Source: Actinacidiphila yanglinensis (GTDB lineage Bacteria > Actinomycetota > Actinomycetes > Streptomycetales > Streptomycetaceae). Taken from it: a stretch of 64,000 nucleotides of DNA. The position numbers were made by a program, and so were the translations under genes. The notes under the pieces were generated by a model. It saw only the letters and a list, made by a program, of their open reading frames with translations. It was not told the DNA's origin and ran no database searches. The stretch is from NCBI RefSeq assembly GCF_900107965.1, contig NZ_FNVU01000007.1:186001-250000 (forward strand), in the 5' to 3' direction. The stretch's first letter is position 1, and every line of letters starts with the position of its first letter. Below are positions 20,061-39,335 of this stretch, in pieces.

Positions 20061-20226
20061 TCAGCCGGCCGTGATCCCCGGCGCCGGCTTTACGACGTAG
20101 TCGGCCGAGTAGGTGATCGGGTCCCCGTTGTTCCACCAGGCCCAGGCAGAGCCCGGTGACCCCGTACACGTGCAGCGCGCCCCCGGTGGCCGCCGCGGCG
20201 CGCACCCGCCTGGTGGTGTTCCGCAT
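20061..20226 (-). pseudogene. Small secreted or membrane protein with a frameshift
   Basis: Two reading frames are coding-like in sequence. Codons 1-25 (20226-20152, MRNTTRRVRAAAATGGALHV...) have only G or C in third positions. Beyond this the same frame loses that bias, while the frame ending at the TGA at 20061 gains it (AWAWWNNGDPITYSADYVVK...). Reading across one extra T near 20148 gives a continuous protein of about 54 residues, with a signal-anchor-like N terminus and a Trp-rich segment. A GAGGGAGAGGG ribosome site precedes the ATG. It may be a real frameshift mutation or a sequence error; I do not recognise the family. Confidence 0.45.
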
Positions 20227-20485
20227 CCGCGCCCTCTCCCTCTGCGGTCCCCTCCCCCGGGATTCGGGGCGACCGGTGCGGAGCGGAGGAAGGGTCCGCG
20301 CGGGACCGCAATGGGCGTGCGCACGCGCGTGGCAGGGGCGCGGAATCCGGCCGTTTTCCTGTCAGGCGCCGCGCACGGCGGGCGGCGCGATCGTGCCCGC
20401 GATGAGCGCGAGGGCGGCGGCCCCGACCCGACGCGCACGGGGTTAGGGTCTCGGGAGCATCCCACCGGAGTTCGGAGGCGGCCGT

Positions 20486-21190
20486 ATGAAGGCCAGTACC
20501 GGCGGCAGCGCCCTGCTGCGGCTGCGGAAGGTCAGCAGGACCTACGGCAAGCGGCAGGCCCTGCATCCGATGGACCTGGACGTGACCGCCGGCACCTGCA
20601 CCGCGCTGTTCGGGCACAACGGTTCGGGCAAGTCCACGCTGCTGCGGATCGCCTCCGGCCGCGACACCCCCAGCGGCGGCCAGGCGCTCTTCGCCGGGCG
20701 GCAGATCAGCGAGGACGACCCGGAGGTACGCGCCCGGGTCGCCGTGGTCGGCGACACCGTGGCCTGCTACCCCGACCTCACCGTGCGCGAGCACCTGGAG
20801 CTGGTGACGGTCGCGCACGCGGTGGACGACGCGGCGGGGTGGATCGACCAGGTGCTCGCGGACCGGCGGCTGTCCGACCACGCCGACGCGCTGCCGGGCG
20901 CACTGTCCTCGGGCCAGATGCAGTCCCTGCTGCTGGCCGCCGCCTTGGTCCGGCCGCGCGACCTGCTGGTGCTCGACGAGCCCGAGCAGCGGCTCGACCC
21001 CGACGCCCGGCAGCGGCTCGCCGCTCTGCTGGTCGCCGAGAAGGAGAGCGGCGTCGCGGTGCTGCTGGCCACCCACCAGGCCGAGTTGGCGGAGGCGGTG
21101 GCCGACCATCTGGTCGCCCTGGAGGACGGCCGGGTCGCCGCCCAGGGCCCGCCCGCGGACGTGCTGCGGCAACTCGGCGCGGGCGCATGA
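20486..21190 (+). CDS. ABC transporter ATP-binding protein
   Basis: This 234-residue single nucleotide-binding domain has Walker A GHNGSGKST (about residues 51-59), the signature LSSGQMQ, Walker B LLVLDEPEQRLDPDAR and the H-loop LLATHQAEL. The glutamine of the signature is in its usual place. It overlaps the next gene by ATGA, so the pair is one operon and the partner is probably the membrane subunit. The substrate is unknown. The 20227-20485 stretch upstream contains no other gene I can support. Confidence 0.88.
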   Translation: MKASTGGSALLRLRKVSRTYGKRQALHPMDLDVTAGTCTALFGHNGSGKSTLLRIASGRDTPSGGQALFAGRQISEDDPEVRARVAVVGDTVACYPDLTVREHLELVTVAHAVDDAAGWIDQVLADRRLSDHADALPGALSSGQMQSLLLAAALVRPRDLLVLDEPEQRLDPDARQRLAALLVAEKESGVAVLLATHQAELAEAVADHLVALEDGRVAAQGPPADVLRQLGAGA

Positions 21191-22902
21191 GCCGCCCCGC
21201 CGCGAGCCCGTTCCCCGCGGCCGGAGAACCCACCGACAGCGCGGACCCGACCGACGGCGACGGCGCGTACGCCTCCGGTGGCTGGAGCGAGGCCGACGAC
21301 GACCGCACCGCCGAGACACTGGCCTGGCTGAAGAGGAAACGCAAGGCCCATCGCCGGCAGCAGGGCCGCGACCTCGCGCTGCTCCTCTACTCCCTGCTGC
21401 TCGCCGTCGTCGGCTACGGCAGCGGCCTGGCCGTCCACTTCCTGCGCGGCCTCGACGAGGGCGCGGACTACGGCGGCTTCGGCGCCGGGCTGACCCGCGG
21501 CCTGCCCGCCGTGTTCCCCGCGCTGACCCTGCTGCTGTGCCTGGTGTCGGCCCGCGACGCGCTGTGGCGCGGGCCGGTGGTGCTGCCCGGCCCGGCCGTG
21601 GGCTGGCTGCTGGGCCAGCCGGTGCGGCGCGCGGCGGTGCTGCGGCCGTGGTTCCGGCTGTCCGCCGGGCTGGCGCTGATACCCGGCGTGCTCGGCGGGA
21701 TCGCGGGCGCGGTCCTGCTGCGCGTCACCGGCCAGGCGTCGATCGGATCCGCGCTGCCGGCCGTGCTGCCCGCTGCGCTGTGCCTGCCGCTGCTGGCGGT
21801 CGCCCTCGGCATGGCCGTGGAGCGACGCCCGGACCGCGCCGCGACGGTGCGCCGCTGGACCGCGCCCGCCGTCCTGCTGCTCGCCGCACTCGGCGCGCAG
21901 ACCGGGCTGGCCGGCACCGGGCACCGCGTGCGGCCGCTGGAGTGGGTCGAGTTGTGGTCGGGGCCGTGGGGCTGGGCGGCCCAGCCGGTGGTCCGCGCCT
22001 GCGGCGGCAGCGCGCCGGGCTGGCCGGCCGCCGTCGTCCTGCTGCTGGCCGCCACCGCGGCCGCCGTGCTGCTCGCCCACCGCGAGGCCGGCGCCGTACC
22101 GACCGCCCAGCTGCGGGCCAGGGCGGCCACCGCCACCACCGTGGCCTCCGTGCTGTGGTCGCTCGAACTGCGTGCCGCCAAACTCGCCCTGCTGGACGCC
22201 GCCGGCGGCGACGCCACCCGCATGGTCCGGCTGCCGCCGCCGCGCGGCCGGGCGGCCCGGCACCTCGCGGTCGTCTGGCGCGACACCCTGACCCTGCTGC
22301 GCGCGCCCGGCCGGCTCGGCCGCTCCGTGCTGTGGACGGCCGCCGCGGCGACCGCCGCCGGGCTCGGCGCCGACCTCGGCGGGGAGCGGCGCCCGGTGGG
22401 CCTGGTCGTCGGCCTGGTCTGCGGCTACCTCGCGGTCGGCGCCCTCGCCGAGTCCGCGCGGGTGGAGACGGACGACCTGCGGCGCTCCGCCTGGTCCCCG
22501 TACCGGCTGCGCGGCCTCATGCTGCAGCACGGGGTGGTGCCCGCGGTGGTCGGCGCGGCCCTCGGCCTGCTGGCCGCGGTCCCGCTCGCGCTGCACGGCT
22601 CCCCCGCGGCCCTCCTCGACATGCCGTTGTGCGCCTTCCCGTTCACCGCCGCCGCCCTCTACGGCGCCTGCCGCGGCCCCGCCCGCACCCAGCTGATGTT
22701 CCTCGGCGGCGGCTCCCCCATCGGCTCCCCCGGCCCCCTCATCTACCTCGCCTGGTACGCGGCCGGCCCTCTGGTCGCGGTGACCGTGCTGGCCCTCACC
22801 CTCTCCTACGGCGCCCCCGCCACCGTCGTGACGGTGAGCGTGCTCCTCACCGCCCTCATCGCCTCGGTGGCGGCCAGGTCCGCCACGAAGCTGCTCACCT
22901 AG
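21187..22902 (+). CDS. Polytopic membrane protein, probable ABC partner (DUF6297-like)
   Basis: This 571-residue protein has a charged N-terminal region (residues 1-60) and then many hydrophobic segments, probably 10 to 12 helices. Examples are LALLLYSLLLAVVGYGSGLA, AVLLLAALGAQTGLAG and the last helix TVSVLLTALIASVAA. Its ATG overlaps the stop of the ATPase gene, which argues that they form one transporter. From memory this layout resembles the streptomycete DUF6297 family; that name is tentative. It ends 48 bp before a terminator shared with tuf. Confidence 0.75.
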   Translation: MSRPAASPFPAAGEPTDSADPTDGDGAYASGGWSEADDDRTAETLAWLKRKRKAHRRQQGRDLALLLYSLLLAVVGYGSGLAVHFLRGLDEGADYGGFGAGLTRGLPAVFPALTLLLCLVSARDALWRGPVVLPGPAVGWLLGQPVRRAAVLRPWFRLSAGLALIPGVLGGIAGAVLLRVTGQASIGSALPAVLPAALCLPLLAVALGMAVERRPDRAATVRRWTAPAVLLLAALGAQTGLAGTGHRVRPLEWVELWSGPWGWAAQPVVRACGGSAPGWPAAVVLLLAATAAAVLLAHREAGAVPTAQLRARAATATTVASVLWSLELRAAKLALLDAAGGDATRMVRLPPPRGRAARHLAVVWRDTLTLLRAPGRLGRSVLWTAAAATAAGLGADLGGERRPVGLVVGLVCGYLAVGALAESARVETDDLRRSAWSPYRLRGLMLQHGVVPAVVGAALGLLAAVPLALHGSPAALLDMPLCAFPFTAAALYGACRGPARTQLMFLGGGSPIGSPGPLIYLAWYAAGPLVAVTVLALTLSYGAPATVVTVSVLLTALIASVAARSATKLLT

Positions 22903-22949
22903 CCGGTCGGGAGCGCCCCACGGGCGCGCGGAAGAACCCCGGCAACGCG

Positions 22950-22983
22950 AAGGTGCCCCACTCCCGGAGGAGTGGGGCACCTT
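22950..22983. terminator. Bidirectional terminator between membrane gene and tuf
   Basis: AAGGTGCCCCACTC (22950-22963) pairs perfectly with GAGTGGGGCACCTT (22970-22983) around CCGGAG. The A and T ends of the stem suit termination from both convergent transcripts. Confidence 0.85.
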
Positions 22984-23010
22984 CTCTACGGCTCAACGAG
23001 CCCGCAGGAC

Positions 23011-24204
<1,194 letters not shown>

Positions 24205-24278
24205 TGGGGTCCTCCTGGGAGTGGATCTGTACGCCTTGCTTCATCGGCGCCAGGTGATCTTTGCTGGAATGCCGACCC

Positions 24279-24330
24279 CGGGGTACTTCCGGCACATAGT
24301 GCGGGAAATACCCCGAAAGCCTGCTGTCAA
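24279..24330 (-). promoter_or_regulatory. Long hairpin and possible -35 in the fusA-tuf gap
   Basis: The arms at 24279-24295 and 24299-24315 (CGGGGTA... and ...TACCCCG) pair at 15 of 17 positions around a 3-base loop. On the minus strand a TTGACA (24325-24330) precedes it, but no good -10 lies at 16-18 bp. tuf of streptomycetes is known to be transcribed from its own promoter as well as with fusA; which role this hairpin has is open. Confidence 0.45.
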
Positions 24331-24354
24331 GCCTAAACGAGGCAGTACGAGGAA

Positions 24355-26484
<2,130 letters not shown>

Positions 26485-26521
26485 GTGGCTCAGTCTTCTC
26501 TCGGTTCGATGGGGGTGGTGA

Positions 26522-26992
26522 CTACCAGCGGTAGTGCGCGAAGGCCTTGTTGGACTCGGCCATCTTGTGCGTGTCCTCGCGGCGCTTCACGGAGGCACCG
26601 AGGCCATTGCTGGCGTCGAGGATCTCGTTCATCAGCCGCTCGGTCATGGTCTTCTCGCGGCGGGCACGGGAGTACCCGACCAGCCAGCGCAGCGCCAGCG
26701 TGTTCTGACGGCCCGGACGGACCTCGACCGGCACCTGGTAGGTCGCACCGCCGACGCGGCGGGACTTGACCTCCAGGGTCGGCTTGATGTTCTCCAGCGC
26801 GCGCTTGAGGGTGATCACCGGATCGGCGCCACCCTTCTCGCGCAGGCCCTCCAGGGCGCCGTAGACGATGCGTTCGGCGGTGGAGCGCTTGCCGTGCAGG
26901 AGGATCTTGTTGACCAGCGAGGTCACCAGCGGGGAGCCGTAAACCGGGTCGATGATGACCGGGCGCTTCGGGGCGGGGCCCTTACGAGGCAT
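26522..26992 (-). CDS. rpsG: 30S ribosomal protein S7
   Basis: This 156-residue 30S-head assembly protein begins [20 protein letters not shown] and ends [20 protein letters not shown]. The AAGGAG ribosome site lies inside the end of rpsL, which stops 2 bases upstream, so the two are coupled. Confidence 0.98.
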   Translation of the reverse strand: MPRKGPAPKRPVIIDPVYGSPLVTSLVNKILLHGKRSTAERIVYGALEGLREKGGADPVITLKRALENIKPTLEVKSRRVGGATYQVPVEVRPGRQNTLALRWLVGYSRARREKTMTERLMNEILDASNGLGASVKRREDTHKMAESNKAFAHYRW

Positions 26993-26994
26993 GC

Positions 26995-27366
26995 TTACTT
27001 CTCCTTCTTGGCGCCGTAGCGGCTGCGGGCCTGCTTACGGTTCTTCACGCCCTGCGTGTCGAGCGAACCGCGGATGATCTTGTAGCGAACACCCGGCAGG
27101 TCCTTCACACGGCCGCCGCGGACGAGCACGATAGAGTGCTCCTGAAGGTTGTGGCCCTCGCCCGGGATGTAGGCGGTGACCTCGATACCGCTGGTCAGAC
27201 GGACACGCGCGACCTTACGGAGCGCCGAGTTCGGCTTCTTCGGGGTGGTCGTGTAGACGCGCGTGCAGACGCCGCGACGCTGGGGCGAGCCCTTCAGCGC
27301 GGGCGTCTTGTTCTTCTCGACCTTGTCCTGCCGGCCCTTTCGGACCAACTGCTGGATCGTAGGCAC
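26995..27366 (-). CDS. rpsL: 30S ribosomal protein S12
   Basis: This 123-residue decoding-centre protein begins with a GTG codon (27366; [12 protein letters not shown] follows), with GGAGAAACG upstream. Lys43 in TPKKPNS and Lys88 in GGRVKDLPG are present, the streptomycin-sensitive states. It is the first gene of the str operon. A near-consensus promoter lies about 190 bases upstream, and the leader carries the hairpin shared with rpsJ. Confidence 0.98.
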   Translation of the reverse strand: MPTIQQLVRKGRQDKVEKNKTPALKGSPQRRGVCTRVYTTTPKKPNSALRKVARVRLTSGIEVTAYIPGEGHNLQEHSIVLVRGGRVKDLPGVRYKIIRGSLDTQGVKNRKQARSRYGAKKEK

Positions 27367-27414
27367 CGTTTCTCCGGTTTCTGTGTGCCGATCTCGATAC
27401 ATCTAACCTGGGGA

Positions 27415-27441
27415 CCGACCCACGCGGTCGGGTGTGTCGCG
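27415..27441 (-). promoter_or_regulatory. Conserved leader hairpin, rpsL copy
   Basis: This is the 27-bp block shared with 19650-19676 before rpsJ, differing at one base (T for C in plus-strand notation). The stem is CCGACC (27415-27420) with GGTCGG (27426-27431). It ends 48 bases before the rpsL start. A second weak hairpin follows (CGCAC... GTGCG around 27448-27475). Confidence 0.75.
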
Positions 27442-27560
27442 GACCCCGCACGTCTCCGAAGCAACGGAAAGTGCGTCTTGTCGGGCGCCGCGGCCTCGGT
27501 GTCCTTGTCCGGTCACATGGCACGCACAAGGACCCGGGCACACCCCAGGCACAAGATGAG

Positions 27561-27589
27561 AGCGTACCTACCGCACCGGCTGCGGTCAA
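27561..27589 (-). promoter_or_regulatory. str operon (rpsL) promoter
   Basis: On the minus strand TTGACC (27584-27589), a 17-bp spacer and TACGCT (27561-27566) are close to the housekeeping consensus. The predicted start is near 27554, giving a leader of about 188 bases. The whole 27367-27727 stretch holds this promoter and leader and no gene. Confidence 0.8.
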
Positions 27590-27727
27590 AACAAATGCAT
27601 ACGGGCACCACGTGGCCGCAAATCCCACCCCGATCCGGCCGTCCTCCCTGGCCTTGGCGGGGCCGTGGCGGGGCCTTGGCCAGGCCGCCCTCCGGACCCG
27701 GCGGTCCCGGAACGGGTGCTCCCGGGC

Positions 27728-28204
27728 TCAGTGGCCAGTGGCCGAGATCACTCCGGCGACCGCCGCGATGAAGACGACGTAGCCGATGATCACCAGGTAG
27801 CCCAGGACCAGGCCCGCGGTGGCCTGGCCGCCGCCGTCCTGGCCGGTGCGGCGGATCTGGCTCCGGGCGACGTGCCCGAGGATGACCGCCGGGATCGAGG
27901 TGACGCCCAGGGTGCAGACACCGATGATGCCGCAGACCAGGGAGCCGGTCGCCGCGCTGTTGGTGCCGGTGAGCCGGGCGGGGGTGAGGGAGGCCGGGTG
28001 GGCCACCGGCGCGGGCGCGAAGGTCGCGGGCGCGGCCGGCGGGCCGGGGATGTCCGCGGTGAGGAGGTCGAGATCGGCGTAGGTACGGGCCTGGTACGCC
28101 CGGCCGACCCGCTCGTCGTACTCCTCGGGTCTCAACCGGCCCTCGGTGTACGCCTCCTTGAGGACCTCCACCGCCCGCTCACGATCCGCGTCGCCCGCCA
28201 GCAT
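27728..28204 (-). CDS. DUF1707 and DUF4190 domain membrane protein
   Basis: The protein has 158 residues. Residues 1-50 ([20 protein letters not shown]... ) match the DUF1707 motif found at the N terminus of many actinobacterial membrane proteins. A Pro/Ala linker follows, then two membrane segments around [20 protein letters not shown] and [20 protein letters not shown], as in DUF4190. The function is unknown. The ATG at 28204 begins the domain; its ribosome site is weak (TGGAA). It lies 100 bp after the TetR gene. Confidence 0.85.
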   Translation of the reverse strand: MLAGDADRERAVEVLKEAYTEGRLRPEEYDERVGRAYQARTYADLDLLTADIPGPPAAPATFAPAPVAHPASLTPARLTGTNSAATGSLVCGIIGVCTLGVTSIPAVILGHVARSQIRRTGQDGGGQATAGLVLGYLVIIGYVVFIAAVAGVISATGH

Positions 28205-28304
28205 GGTTCCAGCATGCCCCAGGGGCGCGCGGCGCCGCGGGAACGACCGGCGTGTGTAGAGAAGTTGTGACATCGACCGGCTCGCCCGGAGCCGGCGGGC
28301 CGGG

Positions 28305-28991
28305 CTATCCGGCGCCGGTGCCCGCCTCACCGGTCTCCCCCGCACCGCCGGCATCCCCCGGCGGCAGGGTGAGCGTGGTGAGCGCTTCGGTGACCAGGGC
28401 GACCAGTTCGGCCCTGGGCACGGACCGGATCTCCTCGAACCAGCCGAGCGAGCGGCCGAGGGTGATGCCGTAGAGCGCGGAGACCGCGATCTCCGCGCGG
28501 AGCCGGGCCCGGTCGACGTGCTGGGCGGCCATGTCCTCCGCGAGCGGCTCGACGATGCGCCCGGCGATACGGTCACGCGCGGCCACCCGGATCTCCGGGG
28601 AGGTGTCGGACCGGATCAGCGCCTGGATGATCGGGCCGGGCCCGCGCTCGTCGGACCTGCCGACCAGGGTGTCCGTGATCTGCGCCAGCCCCCGGAACTC
28701 GGCGGGCCCGCGCGCCGCGTTGTCCTCCGCGACCACCGCGGCGACGTAGAGCTCCGCCTTGTTGCCGAAGTAGCGGGCGATCAGGGCCGCGTCCACGCCG
28801 GCCCGTTCGCCGATCTCCCGGATCGTGGTGCGCTCGAAGCCCTTCTGCCCGAAGAGTTCCTGTGCGGCGCGCAGCAGTGCCTGCTTGCTCGCGGCGGCGT
28901 CCCGGGCCCGGCCCGCCCGCGGCCGCGCCCCGTCCTCGCGCGCCGCCGCTTCCGGTCCCGCGTGCTCGGGACCCGCGTACTCGGCGCTCAC
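28305..28991 (-). CDS. TetR family transcriptional regulator
   Basis: The protein has 228 residues. The helix-turn-helix is at about residues 35-80 ([20 protein letters not shown] then [20 protein letters not shown]). The C-terminal domain is the ligand-binding, dimerising part and ends in a Gly/Glu-rich tail. The GTG start has a perfect AGGAGG placed within the last codons of the MFS gene, so the regulator is translated from the exporter message. A good operator lies upstream of the exporter (30617-30632). This suggests repression of the pair, relieved by an exporter substrate (inference). Confidence 0.88.
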   Translation of the reverse strand: MSAEYAGPEHAGPEAAAREDGARPRAGRARDAAASKQALLRAAQELFGQKGFERTTIREIGERAGVDAALIARYFGNKAELYVAAVVAEDNAARGPAEFRGLAQITDTLVGRSDERGPGPIIQALIRSDTSPEIRVAARDRIAGRIVEPLAEDMAAQHVDRARLRAEIAVSALYGITLGRSLGWFEEIRSVPRAELVALVTEALTTLTLPPGDAGGAGETGEAGTGAG

Positions 28992-29001
28992 GTGGACCTC
29001 C

Positions 29002-30564
29002 TCAGCGCGTGCCCGACGCCTTGTCGTCGACGGTCATGAGACCGGAACCGGCGAGTTCGGCCTCTTCCTCCCCCGCCTCCGTCCCCATCATAGGGACGGT
29101 CTCCGACCCGCCCTTCACGCTCGACCCGGCCCGGCCGCGCGGTGCCAGCCCGGGCAGCACGAAGCTGATGACGGCGGTGGCCACGCCCAGTCCGGACGCG
29201 ATGATCAACGCGGTCCGGAATCCCGACACCTCCGGCAGCGCGCTGCCGGCCGGGGTGTGCGCCATCAGCACCGCCGCGGACAGCGCGCTGCCCAACGTCA
29301 GGCCGATGCTGCGGAGCACCTGGTAGAAGCCGGTGGCGCTGCCGGTCTCGCTGTGCGGCACCGCGCGGACGATGAAGCCGGGCATCGCCGCGTAGGTGAA
29401 GCCCATGCCGAAGCCGGCGATGCCGGTGGTCACGAACGCCTCCCACAGGTGCGCGTGCTCCAGCGCGAAGAAGCCGGTGGAGAGCGCGAAGATCAGCGAG
29501 CCGAGCGGGATCATGCTCCGTGCGCCGAACCGCCGTTCGTACACCCCGAGGAAGCGGCTGGCCACGAAGTTCGCGACCGCGTACGGCACCAGCACCAGGC
29601 CCGAGACGACGAGCGACGCCCCGAACCCGTAGCCCTTGGCCGCCGGGACCTGGACGAACTCCACCACGACCGGCAGCAGCAGGTACATCGCGACGCTGAT
29701 CAGGAGCCCGCCGGTGTCGGCGGTGAGCACCGAGCGGTTCCTGACCTGCCGCAGGTCGATCAGCGGGTCGGTGGTGCGCAGTTCGTACGGGATCCACAGC
29801 GCGAGGACCACCAGGCTGGCGGCGAACAGCCCCAGCGTGCGGGCCGACGTCCACCCCCAGCCGTCGGCCTCGCTGAGCACCACCGACAGGCCGACGACGG
29901 CCAGGCTGATCAGGGTCGCGCCCACGGTGTCGAACCGCCGCGAGGGGACCTGGGCCCGGCCGGGCAGCACGAACGCGGCGAGCAGGAAGGCGCAGCCGAC
30001 GGTGATCGCGCCGAACCAGTACGCGCCCCGGAAGTCGAAGGTCTCCGCGATCAGCGCGGTCAGCGGATAACCGAGCCCGGCGCCGATCGCCGTGGTGATC
30101 GAGAGGGTGGCGATGGCCTGCCGTGACTTCTCCGGCGTGAGGTTGCGCCGGGCGACGGCCATCGCCACCGGCAGCAGCCCGAGCCCGACCCCCTGCAGGC
30201 CGCGCCCGACGATCAGCATCGCGAAGCCGTTGGACAGCGCGGCCACCACGCAGCCGGCCACCACCGAGCCGAGGGCGGCGAGGATCACGTCCCGCTGCCG
30301 GGGTCCGTCGGCGAGCCGGCCCATCAGCGGGGTGGCCAGCGCGCCGGTCATCAGCGTGATGGTGAGCAGCCACTCGGCGGTGCTCAGCGAGACACCGTCG
30401 GCGTCGGCGATGGTCGGGATGAGCGGGGCGCCGAGGCTGGAGACGACCGCCATCAGCGAGCCGACGATCACCAGCGTCGGCCCGAGCAGGCGCAACCGCA
30501 GCCCGCGGGGTACGGCGGCTCCGGGCCCGGTGGACCCGCTTGCTATGTCTCCGCTGATCGACAC
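29002..30564 (-). CDS. MFS transporter, DHA2-like
   Basis: This 520-residue major facilitator probably has 14 helices. It contains the motif LMGRLADGPRQRDVI after helix 2 and GRGLQGVGLGLLPVAM in helix 4. Drug/H+ antiport is the usual role; the substrate is not predictable. The GTG at 30564 is chosen because GGAGGAGAA lies about 10 bases upstream; upstream in-frame ATGs at 30621 and 30657 would overlap the operator. It forms an operon with the downstream TetR gene. Confidence 0.85.
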   Translation of the reverse strand: MSISGDIASGSTGPGAAVPRGLRLRLLGPTLVIVGSLMAVVSSLGAPLIPTIADADGVSLSTAEWLLTITLMTGALATPLMGRLADGPRQRDVILAALGSVVAGCVVAALSNGFAMLIVGRGLQGVGLGLLPVAMAVARRNLTPEKSRQAIATLSITTAIGAGLGYPLTALIAETFDFRGAYWFGAITVGCAFLLAAFVLPGRAQVPSRRFDTVGATLISLAVVGLSVVLSEADGWGWTSARTLGLFAASLVVLALWIPYELRTTDPLIDLRQVRNRSVLTADTGGLLISVAMYLLLPVVVEFVQVPAAKGYGFGASLVVSGLVLVPYAVANFVASRFLGVYERRFGARSMIPLGSLIFALSTGFFALEHAHLWEAFVTTGIAGFGMGFTYAAMPGFIVRAVPHSETGSATGFYQVLRSIGLTLGSALSAAVLMAHTPAGSALPEVSGFRTALIIASGLGVATAVISFVLPGLAPRGRAGSSVKGGSETVPMMGTEAGEEEAELAGSGLMTVDDKASGTR

Positions 30565-30616
30565 GATGCCGCCGTTCTCCTCCGGTCGTCCGTCCGACCG
30601 GTTGTCACCGGTCGAT

Positions 30617-30632
30617 GTCATCAGATGATGAC
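30617..30632. promoter_or_regulatory. Palindromic operator upstream of the MFS/TetR pair
   Basis: GTCATCA-GA-TGATGAC is a perfect 16-bp inverted repeat. It is nested between a second pair of arms, CCGGTTGTC (30598-30606) and GACAACCGG (30630-30638). It lies about 55 bp upstream of the GTG start and is the likely TetR binding site. Confidence 0.7.
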
Positions 30633-30722
30633 AACCGGAGATAACGGTAACACGCATCTATCTCGCCGCTGCCGGCGCCCATGAGAGCCCGTGGGCGCCC
30701 GTGCGTGCCCCGTCGCCCTCGC

Positions 30723-30742
30723 CCGCATGCGCGCGCATGCGG
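30723..30742. repeat. Perfect 20-bp palindrome beside the rpoC terminator
   Basis: CCGCATGCGCGCGCATGCGG is self-complementary over its full length and directly abuts the terminator stem at 30743. Its role is unknown. Confidence 0.7.
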
Positions 30743-30780
30743 AAGGGCGGCCACCCCGGAACCCCGGGATGGCCGCCCTT
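30743..30780 (-). terminator. rpoBC terminator
   Basis: AAGGGCGGCCA (30743-30753) pairs with TGGCCGCCCTT (30770-30780), with further C/G pairing inside. It lies 20 bp after the rpoC stop. Confidence 0.8.
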
Positions 30781-30800
30781 CAGGCGATGAGTGCTACCGC

Positions 30801-34700
<3,900 letters not shown>

Positions 34701-34793
34701 TGTGTCGTCAATCCCTCTCAGGGTTGATTCTCAAAATGGTCTGAACGGGTCGCGGGAGAGCCCGTCCGGTTGGAGACCGGACGGGCCGGCCCG

Positions 34794-38279
<3,486 letters not shown>

Positions 38280-38438
38280 GAGGGGGTCCTTCCGAGGGCT
38301 CGGACTCACTACGCGCGTACCGGACCGAACCCGAGCGGAAGAGAAAAGCCCTGATGGCAGGCTTCCTCACGAATGCTCGGACACGGGCATACCCCTGGTG
38401 ACGGGCCAGGCAGCAGCTAACAGGCAGCGCAAAGGGTC

Positions 38439-38467
38439 AGTGTAGCCACTTGGCCCACTGATGTCCA
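38439..38467 (-). promoter_or_regulatory. rpoBC promoter
   Basis: On the minus strand TGGACA (38462-38467), a 17-bp spacer and TACACT (38439-38444). The predicted start is near 38432, with a 5' leader of about 150 bases. Confidence 0.7.
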
Positions 38468-38768
38468 GGCTGAGATTCGGAGTACCGAATCGTCGCCCCC
38501 TCCGCCTGTCTCGTCCGTGGCGCCCGGCCCTCGGAGCCCGGGTCCACATCCGTCATCCTGCCCTGCTGCGTGCGCCCGGTATCGAACCGGTCACCCAACC
38601 ACCATCGCATCCATTCCCGCTTCGCCGACGATCCATGCATCCGGCTCCCCAGAAGTGTGGAGCCGATGTGTGCCGGAGCGGGTGGCCGCGTGTGGCAGCG
38701 CGTCCTGAGAATTGCGCGATGCGTGCCATCCGTCAAGGCCCAAGCCTCGCGGAGATCGAAAACGACCG

Positions 38769-38798
38769 AGGGCGGCCACCCGATCGGGTGGCCGCCCT
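38769..38798 (-). terminator. Perfect 30-bp palindromic terminator after rplL
   Basis: AGGGCGGCCACCCGA (38769-38783) is followed at once by its exact reverse complement (38784-38798). On the minus strand TCGTTTTCG follows. It separates rplJL from rpoBC. Confidence 0.8.
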
Positions 38799-38829
38799 AC
38801 GGCGGGTGGAGCAGACGCGGTGCGAGGTG

Positions 38830-39216
38830 TTACTTGACCTCGACCGAGGCGCCGGCAGCCGCGAGGGACTCCTTGGCCTTCTCCGCGGCTTCCTTGGTGG
38901 CCTTCTCGAGCACGGGCTTCGGGGCGCCGTCCACGAGGTCCTTGGCCTCCTTCAGGCCCAGCGAGGTCAGCTCACGCACGACCTTGATGACCTGGATCTT
39001 CTTGTCGCCGGCGGCGGTGAGGATGACGTCGAACTCGTCCTGCTCCTCAGCGGCCTCGGCCGGGGCGCCCGGGGCACCCGCGGCGGCGGCGGCCGCGACC
39101 GGGGCGGCGGCGGTGACGTCGAACTTCTCCTCGAACGCCTTCACGAACTCGGAGAGCTCGATGAGGGTCAGTTCCTCGAACTGGGCGAGCAGTTCGTCCT
39201 GGGTGAGCTTCGCCAT
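38830..39216 (-). CDS. rplL: 50S ribosomal protein L7/L12
   Basis: This 128-residue stalk protein recruits translation GTPases. The N-terminal dimerisation helices ([20 protein letters not shown]) are followed by an Ala/Pro hinge (about 36-55) and the C domain with [20 protein letters not shown]. It has AAGGA upstream and lies 119 bp after rplJ. Confidence 0.98.
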   Translation of the reverse strand: MAKLTQDELLAQFEELTLIELSEFVKAFEEKFDVTAAAPVAAAAAAGAPGAPAEAAEEQDEFDVILTAAGDKKIQVIKVVRELTSLGLKEAKDLVDGAPKPVLEKATKEAAEKAKESLAAAGASVEVK

Positions 39217-39335
39217 GATGGCGTCCTTCCATTCCTTCGGCTGGTGCCGTGGTGTACATGTCGGCGGGCGTACTTCGGCCCGCGTCGACCGCTGCCGGCC
39301 CTGGGGATCAGGCGGCGGTCATTGTGCGAGCCGAA

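Larger units (their letters stand above)
38280..38829 (-). promoter_or_regulatory. rplL-rpoB intergenic region
   Basis: This 550-bp gene-free region holds the rplL terminator (38769-38798) and the rpoB promoter (38439-38467). The stretch between them (about 38470-38768) shows no gene or clear signal on either strand. Confidence 0.6.

Noticed and set aside
20113-21186. A plus-strand open frame running into the membrane protein from 20113
   Set aside because: It overlaps the ABC ATPase in another frame and is Arg/Pro-rich noise there. The ATG at 21187 with ATGA coupling is the natural start.
26995-27366. Streptomycin-resistance alleles in rpsL
   Set aside because: Lys43 and Lys88 are both present, the sensitive forms.
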